From Candidatus Falkowiibacteriota bacterium (GTDB taxonomy: Bacteria; Patescibacteriota; Patescibacteriia; UBA2591; JABMQE01), in contig JABMQE010000095.1 of the NCBI GenBank assembly GCA_013203415.1, forward strand, positions 1 through 12,036: DNA of 12,036 nucleotides, in the 5' to 3' direction. A program made the translations under genes and the position numbers. The notes beneath the pieces were generated by a model. The model was not told the DNA's origin. It searched no databases and was given only the letters and a program-made list of their open reading frames with translations. Shown piece after piece: positions 1 through 7,895 of this stretch; positions within the stretch are counted from its first letter, which is position 1; the number at the start of each line of letters is the position of its first letter.

Positions 1-1588
1 GTGGCAAAATATCTTTAAATGCCTCTCGCAAAATATACTTATTAGTATACCCTTTTATTTTCCATTCATAACTAAGGCCAAAAACAAACTCAACCAACCG
101 ATAATCCAAAAACGGTACTCGGGACTCAAGCGAAAAAGCCATGCTAATCCTATCTTCAAAAGTAAGAAGCATTGGCAAATTTGTCGAAACAAATGTCTCG
201 AACAGGGCCTGGTCTAATTTATTGCCAAATCTTTTTGGAATATCTTCTATCTCTTGGCTTGCCTTGGCCAAAAATTCCTTGCTTAAAACTTTATCCTGCC
301 ATCTTTCTTTATTCTTAAACATCTTTTTTGGCAAAAAGCTCTTTATCACATCCTTATCAAAATTAATCCCTAATCTTTTCTTTACTTCTCCCCTCGTTTT
401 AAAAAACTTAATAATCTTAAAATCTTTAAGCAAGCTTGCTAAATAAAAAGGATAATAATGGGTATAGCCGCCCGTAAGCTCGTCCGCCCCCTGCCCGTCC
501 AAAGTTACCACCACTTTATCTTTGGCGCATTTCATAACATGCCATTGCGAATATGTTCCTGGCATCCTAACTGGTAAATCATGATGATGGATTAACTTAT
601 CAACTATCCCCTTAAAATCGCCTACACCTGGATAAATATAACTTGGATTAGTTTTAAACTTACTAACCGCCTTTTCTATAAACTCGCCTTCACCATAACC
701 TTTCTCTTTATATATAGAAGAAAAAGAGTCAATTTTAAGGCCCAAAATCTTTGTTAAAATACCCGCAATCACACTCGAATCCACTCCGCCAGAAAGGCAA
801 ACCCCAACCGGAACATCACTCCTCATCCGAAGTTTAACTGAATCAATAAGCAAATCTCGAAAGGTCTTAACCGGATCGCTGTAATCATATTTCTTTTTTA
901 CATACTCCAAATCAACATCCCAATAACGATTAATTTCAACCCTACCATCTTCGATTACTAAATTATGGGCTGGCGCTAAAACCTTAATATCTTTATACAC
1001 TGTCTTCTGATTCTCATACGGAATTCTTCTATCAATAAAATTATATAAAAATGGATAATCAATCTCGGGCTTTTTACCCAAATAAGCTAGCAAACCTTTA
1101 ATCTCCGAAGCAAACACGAACTCATTATCATTTATAAAATAATGAAATGGTTTTATACCAAACCTATCGCGCGATGCAAAAAGCTTATTCTCTTTCTTGT
1201 CCCAAATCACAAACGCCCACATCCCGTTAAATTTTTTAACGCATTCGCTGCCCCATTCTTTATAACTTGCCAAAATTACTTCCGAATCTGTATCCGAGGT
1301 AAACTTATAGCCCAAACCCATAAGCTCGTCCCTAAGCTCTAGATAATTATAAACCTCGCCATTAAAAACCAAAACTAAATTATCATTATCATAAAACATC
1401 GGCTGATGCCCTTTTTCGCTCAAATCAATAATGCTCAAACGCAAATGTCCCAATCCTATATTACTGTCCATAAATATACCTCTATCATCCGGCCCCCGAT
1501 ACTTAAAAGTATCTAAAATTTTATCAACATCTTCTTGTTGAACTTTATTCTCACTATCAAATTTTAATACACCTGCTATTCCACACAT
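1..1588 (-). CDS. asnB: Glutamine-hydrolysing asparagine synthase homologue (C-terminus beyond the left edge)
   Basis: Reading the minus strand from the ATG at 1588 gives 529 uninterrupted codons that run off the left edge, so the gene is partial, not broken. It starts MCGIAG, which supplies the Cys2 nucleophile of class II glutamine amidotransferases, followed by RGPDD (31-35), GHLRLSIIDLS (48-57), VFNGEVYNY (74-82) and SDTDSEVIL (98-106). The synthetase domain has the PP-loop SGGVDS at 266-271 and a later LDGQGADELTGGY block. The family converts aspartate, glutamine and ATP to asparagine, but homologues in polysaccharide loci are thought to amidate sugar carboxylates; which applies here is inference. 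It lies 25 bases after the SGNH-like gene and has no Shine-Dalgarno sequence; the AT-rich heptamer tract fills the gap. A second homologue lies at 5812-7740. The linker between RYW and the PP-loop is 24 residues shorter here than in that paralogue, making this the uninterrupted form. Confidence 0.93.
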   Translation of the reverse strand, partial: MCGIAGVLKFDSENKVQQEDVDKILDTFKYRGPDDRGIFMDSNIGLGHLRLSIIDLSEKGHQPMFYDNDNLVLVFNGEVYNYLELRDELMGLGYKFTSDTDSEVILASYKEWGSECVKKFNGMWAFVIWDKKENKLFASRDRFGIKPFHYFINDNEFVFASEIKGLLAYLGKKPEIDYPFLYNFIDRRIPYENQKTVYKDIKVLAPAHNLVIEDGRVEINRYWDVDLEYVKKKYDYSDPVKTFRDLLIDSVKLRMRSDVPVGVCLSGGVDSSVIAGILTKILGLKIDSFSSIYKEKGYGEGEFIEKAVSKFKTNPSYIYPGVGDFKGIVDKLIHHHDLPVRMPGTYSQWHVMKCAKDKVVVTLDGQGADELTGGYTHYYPFYLASLLKDFKIIKFFKTRGEVKKRLGINFDKDVIKSFLPKKMFKNKERWQDKVLSKEFLAKASQEIEDIPKRFGNKLDQALFETFVSTNLPMLLTFEDRISMAFSLESRVPFLDYRLVEFVFGLSYEWKIKGYTNKYILREAFKDILP

Positions 1589-1593
1589 AAAAC

Positions 1594-1614
1594 AATTATT
1601 AATTATAAATTATT
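1594..1614. repeat. AATTATN heptamer tract at a gene junction
   Basis: AATTATT, AATTATA and AATTATT lie head to tail in the gap between the SGNH-like gene and the left asparagine synthase. The last base of the tract is part of the SGNH-like stop codon. Confidence 0.6.
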
Positions 1615-2798
1615 CAATCATCACTTAACAACATCGGTATAACTTTCGCTTCCAATATCTCTGCCAGAAAACGCTGACCTGCATCTCTCCGATGCCAATT
1701 AAACAAAAACCCGTCCGAAGATTCTTCGTCAATAAAACCTAAAAACTCATTACTCAAATCTATTACTCTTGTTTTATTTTCCATTCTTTCTTTCAGACGA
1801 AGCCCTAAATTACTCACATCAAAATTATTTCCCCTAACCTGCTCCATAAAATATAAAACATCGTCCAAAAAATCATTAAACTCCCATCCATGAAACTCTT
1901 TCATATAGCTCATAAATTCTCTAGTGTTAAAAGTGTCCAGATTACCATTCTCTTCATAATAATTAAAAAATTGAGTGTGTTGGGGCGGCAAAATTAAAAA
2001 ATAAACTTTTGATTCATTGTTCTCTACTATATAATCCATAATTTTTCCTGTCTCATCTAAAGTTCCAAAACCCAATTCCGATTTCATATTATCAAAATAT
2101 ATCTCTGGATAAGGTTCAAAACTATCACGTTCATCTTCGTCTTCTTCCTCATCACCTTTTCTTAATCTATCATAAATATTATTTACAAGCTGATAAGTTT
2201 GATAGCCCTTATACCAATCCGAAGCAAACGGCGCCCTCTCAAATTCATACTGCTCCAAAATCTCGCCGCTTTCTCCAAAAACCAAAGCTGGGCCGTATCG
2301 AACAATATCCGAGTTTCCTGCCACAGTCATCGGGTCTTTTTGCGGATCAAAAAGATAAATAAAATAATCAATCTCATACCTCTCCGTCATTTCTTTAATT
2401 AAAAAATGCGTCATCTTAAGATTATATTTCGGCATGGCGAAATTAAAAATCTCTATTTTTCGTTTCTCATTCTTATTCCACGACTCATCCAAAATAGTAG
2501 TTGCCAGATTCTGATAAGAAGAATTAGTGCCCCGAAGATAATGCGAAGAAACAAAAGCTACCCGGATAAGGCCCTTGGTCTTCCCTCTTAAACGATAGGC
2601 GTCCCTAAAACCATCATTATTAATAGAAAAACTATTGCCCATATACCAAAAGGTCTTATTCGACATATGGGACCAGCCAAAAGAAGGTTGATACTGGAAC
2701 AAAACGTCTGTTTCGTAATTAACTAAATCTAAAACCAGCTCGAAGCCGACCAGCAATATTCCCAATAAAATAATTATAATAATAAACTTTTTGAACAT
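1614..2798 (-). CDS. Membrane-anchored SGNH-hydrolase-like protein with degenerate catalytic blocks
   Basis: 394 residues. Residues 4-18 form one very hydrophobic segment after a short KK start, which suggests a signal anchor with the rest outside the membrane. The layout resembles SGNH/GDSL proteins of polysaccharide loci: NNDGFRD (60-66), then IRVAFVSSHYLRGT (78-91) where GDSxTxG is expected, IEIFNFAMPKYN (115-126) like the usual NxGxxGYN block, and a C-terminal FNWHRRDAGQRFLAEIL (366-382) like DxxHxxxxGxxxxAE. The block I GDS reads VSS and the Asp three residues before His369 is Phe366, so classic esterase catalysis looks doubtful. An acidic run (DEEEDEDERD, about 216-225) forms a probable loop. 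It starts three bases after the stop of the GT-C gene, indicating co-transcription, with no Shine-Dalgarno sequence. A role in acylation or deacylation of the glycan, or as a non-catalytic partner, is inference. The fold assignment rests on motif layout only. Confidence 0.8.
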   Translation of the reverse strand: MFKKFIIIIILLGILLVGFELVLDLVNYETDVLFQYQPSFGWSHMSNKTFWYMGNSFSINNDGFRDAYRLRGKTKGLIRVAFVSSHYLRGTNSSYQNLATTILDESWNKNEKRKIEIFNFAMPKYNLKMTHFLIKEMTERYEIDYFIYLFDPQKDPMTVAGNSDIVRYGPALVFGESGEILEQYEFERAPFASDWYKGYQTYQLVNNIYDRLRKGDEEEDEDERDSFEPYPEIYFDNMKSELGFGTLDETGKIMDYIVENNESKVYFLILPPQHTQFFNYYEENGNLDTFNTREFMSYMKEFHGWEFNDFLDDVLYFMEQVRGNNFDVSNLGLRLKERMENKTRVIDLSNEFLGFIDEESSDGFLFNWHRRDAGQRFLAEILEAKVIPMLLSDD

Positions 2799-2801
2799 AG
2801 A

Positions 2802-4199
2802 TTAATCTTTAATTACCTGTCCTGTCGAAGACCTTGAGTCGCACCGAAAGAAGCTATGTCGAAGGAAATTTTTCTTTTTTAAAAACATATAAACCCCCAA
2901 AGAAAACAAAACAAAATACAAAGGATAAAGCGGCGTCCCGTGCCTGGGGTTTGTATGAACCAGAGTATAAATAGCATTAATATAAATAATCATAAGCAAA
3001 ATCCAATCAAGCTTTCTTAAATTCCTACGGTTTTTTACTACACCATATATCATAAAACCCCAAAAAACAAACCAAATTAATCTAAAGCCCAAAATAATTG
3101 CACTTTTCGAAAGTTCCTGATTATCTCCTGCAAAAAGCTGATACAACCTGCTGCCCAGAATCGCCGGATTATTTAGCCTTAAAAAAGAAATCACACAGGC
3201 AAAAGCATATTTTTCTGGATTTTCTTTAATGTATTCCCTACTCTCGACTTCCAAAATCTTACCAATCTCTCTAAACCCCAAACCTTGCTCCTCGAACATA
3301 GTTATATAATCTGCTTGGTCATACTTTGCTACCTCGTCTGGATATTGGCCGTCTTTAACCAATTCTGGAACAAAATAAAATCCCAGTAAATTACCAGCCA
3401 GATTACCAAGTTTGTTCTCCCATAAAACTCGGGCAAATGTTGCTTTATAATGAACGCTATGGTCAACCTGATACTCTGGTTCAAAATCCTTTATTGGTCT
3501 TTCTCTATCCCAAAAGCTGGCATTCCTTGTAAAATATAAAAAATATGTCGAACCTATAATCAAACAAAATAATAAAATTCCCAATCCGACCCTTTTTGTA
3601 AAAATTCTCTTCCTATATTCGCCAAGAAAATTAATTAAAACCAAAAACACAAAAGCCGAAAAAACTATTTTAATCATTACTAAAAAAGAAAGAGCTAATC
3701 CCGATATTACAAACCACCTCATTTTCTCTTCCGAGATCCTAATCTGATACAAACAATAAACCACTAAAAAAACCATAAATGTCATAAAAAATTCTCGATT
3801 AAATTCATTTGAATAAGCTGCTACTGGCACGCACAAAGAAAGAAAAAAACTAGAAATTAAGGCCGCTGGCTTAGAAAATAATTTCTTTAACAAAGCATAA
3901 GCCAAAACCCCAAGCCCGGCAAAAAGAAAAATCTGAATAACCCGAACCATTCCAGACAGATAGCCAAAAATCGAATAAACACCTGCAATAAATATTGGAA
4001 ATCCCGGCTCTCTTGTTAAAGCATTATAACCGGTTTCGTAATTAAACCCTGCCCCCTTTAGAATTTCCAAGGCCGTAATATCAAAAGATCCCTGTTCCAA
4101 AATTACAGGGGCTGAAAAATCCAGCCACAAAAAACCATGTGCTAAAGCCATCGCAAAAAATAATACTAAAAGTTTGTTGTTGCCTAAAAATTTCATCAT
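2802..4199 (-). CDS. Multi-spanning GT-C type glycosyltransferase (ArnT/PMT-like)
   Basis: 465 residues with many hydrophobic segments: about 9-27, 85-104, 110-130, 135-152, 163-190, 207-225, 368-385, 397-412 and 425-440. Asp40 in GSFDITALEIL and the LTREPGFPIF motif (61-70) match the first extracytoplasmic loop of GT-C enzymes, where an acidic residue and an R-x-P-x-x-P signature sit. Members take a sugar from a polyprenyl-phosphate donor and add it to a lipid or glycan on the outer face of the membrane. The donor and acceptor here cannot be told. The start codon overlaps the upstream glycosyltransferase stop as ATGA (4196-4199), so the two are translationally coupled; no Shine-Dalgarno sequence is seen. 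The last roughly 18 residues (RHSFFRCDSRSSTGQV and on) come from a repeat element at 2815-2865 and are probably an acquired tail after a natural end near KKKNF. Confidence 0.85.
   Translation of the reverse strand: MMKFLGNNKLLVLFFAMALAHGFLWLDFSAPVILEQGSFDITALEILKGAGFNYETGYNALTREPGFPIFIAGVYSIFGYLSGMVRVIQIFLFAGLGVLAYALLKKLFSKPAALISSFFLSLCVPVAAYSNEFNREFFMTFMVFLVVYCLYQIRISEEKMRWFVISGLALSFLVMIKIVFSAFVFLVLINFLGEYRKRIFTKRVGLGILLFCLIIGSTYFLYFTRNASFWDRERPIKDFEPEYQVDHSVHYKATFARVLWENKLGNLAGNLLGFYFVPELVKDGQYPDEVAKYDQADYITMFEEQGLGFREIGKILEVESREYIKENPEKYAFACVISFLRLNNPAILGSRLYQLFAGDNQELSKSAIILGFRLIWFVFWGFMIYGVVKNRRNLRKLDWILLMIIYINAIYTLVHTNPRHGTPLYPLYFVLFSLGVYMFLKKKNFLRHSFFRCDSRSSTGQVIKD
2815..2865. repeat. 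Repeat element forming the C-terminal tail of the GT-C gene
   Basis: TGTCGAAG occurs twice (2823-2830 and 2857-2864), and GTCGAAGG at 2858-2865 matches the core of the elements at 6332 and 8072. It is translated as HSFFRCDSRSSTGQ at the C-terminus, a polar Cys- and Ser-rich tail unlike the rest of the membrane protein. Confidence 0.55.
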
Positions 4200-5353
4200 T
4201 TTATAAATCTTAAAATATTATCCGCCCTCTTATCCCAAGTATATTTCTTAATCTTTTCGTAAGCATCCAAAGCTATCCCTCTCCCCTTCTCTTCACTCTC
4301 TAATACTTTTCTAAATCCACTAGCCAAACTCGCTGGCTCCCCTGGCTTTACGAAAACTGCACTTTCCTCGTCCAAAATTTCCCGCACTGTTGGCAAATCC
4401 GTTGTTACTATTGGCACTTTACACGCCATATACTCAAACATTTTTAAGGGTGACATATAATAAGCATAATGCTCTGTCCAAGGAAAAGGCATAACCAAAA
4501 TATCCATTGCTTTTTCATATCTAGGTACATCATTAAACGGTACATGCTCTATAAAAATTGCATCGTCTTTTTCTAATCCAATTTCAAGCATTAAACCCTT
4601 ATATTGTTCTACTGATTCTTTTTCACCACCAACAAAAACCATTTTTACATTTTTATCATTCAAAATCTTATATGCTCTAATAATATCAGCCACCCCTTTT
4701 TCTTTAGCCTTAGTCCTAAGTCCCCCGACATAAGAAATTAGCTTCTTATCTTTAGGCAAATCTAATTCATTGCGAAGTTCATCTCTGCTTTTCTTAACCG
4801 CATCAAATTTTTCCAAATCAACCGCATCACTTGCTACTAAAACTTTATCTCCTGCCACTCCCTTATCTATCAATATCTTTTTCATCTGGTTTGTTATCAC
4901 AACCAAATTTCTAACTCGCCTATATAAAAACTTTTCATACCACCTAAACTTAGCGGGTAAACTATGAACCTCAAAAACCAAATTTTTCTTAAACAAACAT
5001 AAAACAAGCAAAGTAAATCTGTCTCTGGAATAAATAATATCCGACTTCACAAACAACGTATAAATCAGTGTTAAAAAAGAAAAACTCAAATTCTGAATCC
5101 AAAAACCAATATGGCCGATAACTTTTTCCAAAGGAATCAAATCAATCGAAAAAATCTTTCTTATCTTAAACCTAGTAGCAATCCCATAGTATTCAAATGG
5201 GTCGCCTTTATCCCGCACCCCCCCAAACCGCACCGGAATCAAAAGCTCGACATCTAGCCCCTTACGGGTAAATGCCTCGCCCATTTTCATCACCTGATAA
5301 GAATTCGCTTTACGAGCAGGGATTACGCTTGTCGCAATATATATTAGTTTCAT
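4196..5353 (-). CDS. GT4-family glycosyltransferase
   Basis: 385 residues, a normal length for GT-B fold glycosyltransferases. The N-terminal domain opens MKLIYIATSVIPARKANSYQ, typical of enzymes with a nucleotide-sugar fold and an acceptor loop. The C-terminal donor domain starts near KKLISYVGGLRTKAKEKG and reaches the donor-binding block MSPLKMFEYMACKVPIVTT (about 302-320). The second Glu of the EX7E signature is present (FEYMA), but the first position is Tyr, as in the SPLKxFEYMA subgroup. It would transfer a sugar from a nucleotide donor at the cytoplasmic face. It overlaps the downstream GT-C gene by ATGA. The start at 5353 follows a heptamer-type AT tract and lacks a Shine-Dalgarno sequence. 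The sugar cannot be read from the sequence. Confidence 0.92.
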   Translation of the reverse strand: MKLIYIATSVIPARKANSYQVMKMGEAFTRKGLDVELLIPVRFGGVRDKGDPFEYYGIATRFKIRKIFSIDLIPLEKVIGHIGFWIQNLSFSFLTLIYTLFVKSDIIYSRDRFTLLVLCLFKKNLVFEVHSLPAKFRWYEKFLYRRVRNLVVITNQMKKILIDKGVAGDKVLVASDAVDLEKFDAVKKSRDELRNELDLPKDKKLISYVGGLRTKAKEKGVADIIRAYKILNDKNVKMVFVGGEKESVEQYKGLMLEIGLEKDDAIFIEHVPFNDVPRYEKAMDILVMPFPWTEHYAYYMSPLKMFEYMACKVPIVTTDLPTVREILDEESAVFVKPGEPASLASGFRKVLESEEKGRGIALDAYEKIKKYTWDKRADNILRFIK

Positions 5354-5364
5354 AGACGAAATAA

Positions 5365-5385
5365 TTAATAACTGATAATTAATAA
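5365..5385. repeat. Heptamer tract at a gene junction
   Basis: TTAATAA, CTGATAA and TTAATAA follow one another between the four-helix-bundle gene and the glycosyltransferase at 4196-5353. The third unit holds the four-helix-bundle stop codon. Confidence 0.6.
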
Positions 5386-5759
5386 TTCTTCTTGGAATCC
5401 TTGTTAATCTTTATTAAAATGTTTATCTCTTTAGGAAGTTTTCTTAACTCACCAATAATATGATTACATTGTTCTTCTGTTAATAATTTACGCTTACAGG
5501 ATTTTTTGGTCCAATATTGAGATTCAAATACGGAAGCCCTGGAATAATAAAAGAATTTAACTTTGTCTAAAAAATGAAAACGGCCAAAACCTTCTGCAAT
5601 ATTCGAAGCAACAGAATCTATTGCTCTTACAAACTGATCACCCATTGTCTTTTTGCCAAACCAATCCCACTTAACTACAATATCCCAAACATAATCAGCT
5701 AAATCACTAGCAATTCTATAAGCAGTCAAATCATCTAACTTTTTAGTTGGCTTAGCCAT
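5379..5759 (-). CDS. Four-helix bundle protein (S23 / 23S rRNA intervening-sequence protein family)
   Basis: 126 residues. The block GDQFVRAIDSVASNIAEGFGR (about 40-60; compare DQxxRAxxSxxxNIAEGxGR) is the hallmark of this family, first noticed as ORFs in 23S rRNA intervening sequences and now known as stand-alone genes in many bacteria. The usual second block (Y-x-x-x-A-R-G-S-x-x-E) appears as YYSRASVFESQ. The protein is predicted to be a small helical bundle; no enzymatic role is established. It is placed between an asparagine synthase and a glycosyltransferase, in the same direction as both, and no rRNA sequence is visible nearby. A G-rich run, AGGGGGG on the coding strand 8 to 14 bases before the ATG, could serve as a ribosome site. 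Its stop codon lies in a heptamer tract (5365-5385). Confidence 0.9.
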   Translation of the reverse strand: MAKPTKKLDDLTAYRIASDLADYVWDIVVKWDWFGKKTMGDQFVRAIDSVASNIAEGFGRFHFLDKVKFFYYSRASVFESQYWTKKSCKRKLLTEEQCNHIIGELRKLPKEINILIKINKDSKKNY

Positions 5760-5799
5760 AAAAACACCCCCCTACCAATATTAACCCAGCCCCTGGCTG

Positions 5800-5827
5800 A
5801 ATTATCAATTATTAATTATCAATTATA
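5800..5827. repeat. AATTATN heptamer tract at the end of the asparagine synthase gene
   Basis: Four units, AATTATC, AATTATT, AATTATC and AATTATA, cover the stop codon (5812-5814) and the last residues IIDN of the asparagine synthase. The same unit is used at 1594-1614 and 9448-9461. To its left, 5787-5799 holds a five-pair hairpin CAGCC-cct-GGCTG with no T-run. Confidence 0.7.
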
Positions 5828-7740
5828 AAACGTTTATACCAAATCTGAAAAGTAATGGTTGCCCAAATTAAATAAAGATTATACTTTTTTTTATCGCAGT
5901 GGTCAAAAAACATCTTTCTAACCTCATCCAAATTAATATATTCACTCGTATCGGCATATTCATAACTTAAAACCTCTCTGGCCCAAAAATTAAGATCTCC
6001 CCTAAGCCAATCACTCATCGGCGCTAACCAGACCTTTTTATGAGCCGAGTCCTTAACATGCCTTGGCAAAAATTCGTCCATTGCCTTTTTCCAAATTAAC
6101 TTTGTTTGATTCCTAAGCACTCCAACTTTCATATTTGTTGGAATCTTATAAGCCAGCTCTGCCATTTTATGGTCCAAAATCGGCACTCTTTGCTCTAAAC
6201 CAAAAGCCATAGTCATCTTGTCTGTCCGCATTAAGGACTCATCCGTAAGCCAAGTTCTAAAATCCATCATCATAAAATCTCGCTCAAAGTCGTTCATCTC
6301 ACCCCTTTCTTCTTTCCCTGCCCCAAGCCGCGTCGAAGGGTCATTTCTCATTTCTTCAAATTTATTCTTATAAAAATCCTTTGTTAATCCCTTCTTGTCA
6401 ACGTCAGACCTCAAAACACGATTCACCTCTCCCTCGTCCTGAAACATAAACTTAGAGTATCTTTCTATTCCCTTGGGATAATCCAACTTCTTACCGAACA
6501 ATCTCCCAATCCGAGAAGCCGCTCCCAACCGACTCATTAAATAGCTTAGCCGATATCTTTCATATCCCCCAAAAAGCTCATCCCCGCCATCCCCGCCTAA
6601 AACCACTGCTACTTTTTCTTTTGCCATTTTACTTAAAAGATAAGTGGCCACTTGGGTTGTATTGCAAATCGGCTCGTCCAAATGCCAAACAACATCCTCG
6701 ATGTTTTCTAAAATATCTTCACTTGATATCAAAAGCTCATGATGGTCTGTTTTATAATGCTTGGCTGTCTGTCTAGCCAAATTAAAATCTGCATTAAACT
6801 TATTATCCGGATCATTTATATTAAACCCAACCGAAAATGTCTTTATCTTCCGATGCCCTAACTTTACCATATTTCCAAGAACACTGGTCGAATCAATCCC
6901 CCCGGATAAAAATACTCCCAAAGGCCTATCACTCACCAACTGCCCCTTCACCGCCCCAAGCATCACCTCTCCAATCTCACCTTTCGCATTTTCGCCCAGC
7001 CTCGACGAGCCAAGCTCGTCTTGGCGAGGCGGGTAGTTTTTTACCCCCCGAAGCTTTAGCGAAGGGGGGCGCATGTGCTTTCGCAGTTTCGCATTATCAA
7101 CCTCCCAGTATCTCTCAATCTCAACCTCCCCGTTCCTAAAAATCAAATAATGTCCAGCTTCCAATTTCTTAATGCCCTTAAACATAGTTAATGGCGCTGG
7201 CACATAAAGCAATCTAAAATAATGGTTCAATGCTTCAACATCTACTTCCCGCTTAACATCAAAGTGTTCCAATATCGCCTTAATCTCCGAAGAAAAAATT
7301 AATTTTCCATTATTAAAATAATAATATAACGGCTTAACTCCAACCCTGTCCCTTGCTAAAAATAATTCCTTCTTCTCTTTATCCCAGATAGCTATAGCAA
7401 AAATCCCATTTAATTTAGCTAAACAATCCCTTCCCCATTTTTCATAAGCTGCTAAAATTACTTCTGTATCTGAATCAGATTTAAATTGATAATCAGGCAA
7501 TTCTTTTTTTATCTCTTTGTAATTATAAATTTCCCCATTAAAAACAATTATATATTTGTCACTATGCATTGGCTGATGCCCGCGCTCGCTTAAATCAATA
7601 ATGCTTAATCTTTGATGTCCCAAACTCAAATTATCATCAGCCCAAAAACCAGAGTCATCCGGACCCCTGTGTTTCACACGCTCATTCATTTTCGCGATAA
7701 GCGTCTCGTCCTTAAAATTGAAACCATTTATTCCGCACAT
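5812..7740 (-). CDS. asnB: Glutamine-hydrolysing asparagine synthase homologue with two inserted repeat peptides
   Basis: 642 residues. The N-terminal glutaminase has Cys2 (MCGING), RGPDD (25-29), GHQRLSIIDLS (41-51), VFNGEIYNY (66-74) and SDTEVIL (89-95). The synthetase domain has the PP-loop FLSGGIDS (277-284), GGDGGDELFGGY (382-393) and RTDKMTMAFGLEQRVPILD (505-523). The family uses glutamine, ATP and a carboxylate; in a glycan locus the carboxylate may be a uronic acid instead of aspartate (inference). Two segments look foreign: about 223-250 (6991-7074), rich in Arg/Pro and encoded by two hairpins, and about 467-477 (6309-6342), reading DPSTRLGAGKE. Both leave the frame open and fall outside recognised motifs. 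The paralogue at 1-1588 has 24 fewer residues between RYW and the PP-loop, which supports insertion. There is no Shine-Dalgarno sequence. The C-terminal FIIDN is encoded by a heptamer tract. Confidence 0.95.
   Translation of the reverse strand: MCGINGFNFKDETLIAKMNERVKHRGPDDSGFWADDNLSLGHQRLSIIDLSERGHQPMHSDKYIIVFNGEIYNYKEIKKELPDYQFKSDSDTEVILAAYEKWGRDCLAKLNGIFAIAIWDKEKKELFLARDRVGVKPLYYYFNNGKLIFSSEIKAILEHFDVKREVDVEALNHYFRLLYVPAPLTMFKGIKKLEAGHYLIFRNGEVEIERYWEVDNAKLRKHMRPPSLKLRGVKNYPPRQDELGSSRLGENAKGEIGEVMLGAVKGQLVSDRPLGVFLSGGIDSTSVLGNMVKLGHRKIKTFSVGFNINDPDNKFNADFNLARQTAKHYKTDHHELLISSEDILENIEDVVWHLDEPICNTTQVATYLLSKMAKEKVAVVLGGDGGDELFGGYERYRLSYLMSRLGAASRIGRLFGKKLDYPKGIERYSKFMFQDEGEVNRVLRSDVDKKGLTKDFYKNKFEEMRNDPSTRLGAGKEERGEMNDFERDFMMMDFRTWLTDESLMRTDKMTMAFGLEQRVPILDHKMAELAYKIPTNMKVGVLRNQTKLIWKKAMDEFLPRHVKDSAHKKVWLAPMSDWLRGDLNFWAREVLSYEYADTSEYINLDEVRKMFFDHCDKKKYNLYLIWATITFQIWYKRFIIDN
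6309..6342. repeat. Short GTCGAAGGG-type repeat insert in the asparagine synthase gene
   Basis: It contains GTCGAAGGG (6332-6340), also found at 8072-8080 in the radical SAM gene and as GTCGAAGG at 2858-2865. It is translated as DPSTRLGAGKE in a loop of the synthetase domain. The same motif is read in another frame at 8072, which fits an inserted DNA element better than a conserved peptide. Confidence 0.6.
6995..7069. repeat. Double hairpin insert in the asparagine synthase gene
   Basis: The first hairpin is nested: GCCTCG (6999-7004) with CGAGGC (7025-7030), enclosing GACGAGC-caa-GCTCGTC (7004-7020). The second is CCCCCC (7044-7049) with GGGGGG (7064-7069). It is translated on the minus strand as an Arg/Pro-rich linker before the PP-loop that is absent from the paralogue at 1-1588. 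Confidence 0.75.
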
Positions 7741-7895
7741 ATAAGTTAAAGTTATAATTTTTAAGTTTTAATTTTTATTCAATTTTTAATGACTTAATTT
7801 TTAAGTTCTAATATAAGAAAAAACCATTAAAACTTAGAAATTAAATAAATAGAAATTAAATAAAACTTAAAAATTTCAACTTAAAACTTAAGGCT
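7741..7895. repeat. AT-rich intergenic region built of heptamers with a 15-base inverted repeat
   Basis: This is the longest non-coding gap in the window. AATTTTT, AAGTTTT and AATTTTT run from 7756 to 7776, AATTTTT recurs at 7781 and 7796, and AACTTAA recurs at 7864, 7878 and 7885. A perfect 15-base inverted repeat joins 7756-7770 and 7861-7875 across a 90-base AT-rich loop. No gene, terminator T-run after a GC stem, or convincing promoter is visible; an AT-rich promoter for the asparagine synthase could hide here. Confidence 0.6.

Noticed and set aside
141..1342. Plus-strand open frames at 141-446 and 1142-1342
   Set aside because: They are antisense to the asparagine synthase, lack ribosome sites and have no recognisable motifs.
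1..1588. Possible pseudogene, because no complete frame spans this region
   Set aside because: The minus-strand frame from 1588 is open to the left edge with all synthase motifs in order; it is only cut by the window.
5787..5799. Hairpin CAGCC-cct-GGCTG as a terminator after the asparagine synthase
   Set aside because: The stem is only five pairs with no T-run on the coding strand, and the following gene is close and in the same direction.
6761..7139. Plus-strand Pro/Ser-rich open frames
   Set aside because: They lie antisense to conserved asparagine synthase motifs and owe their length to the GC-rich hairpin insert.
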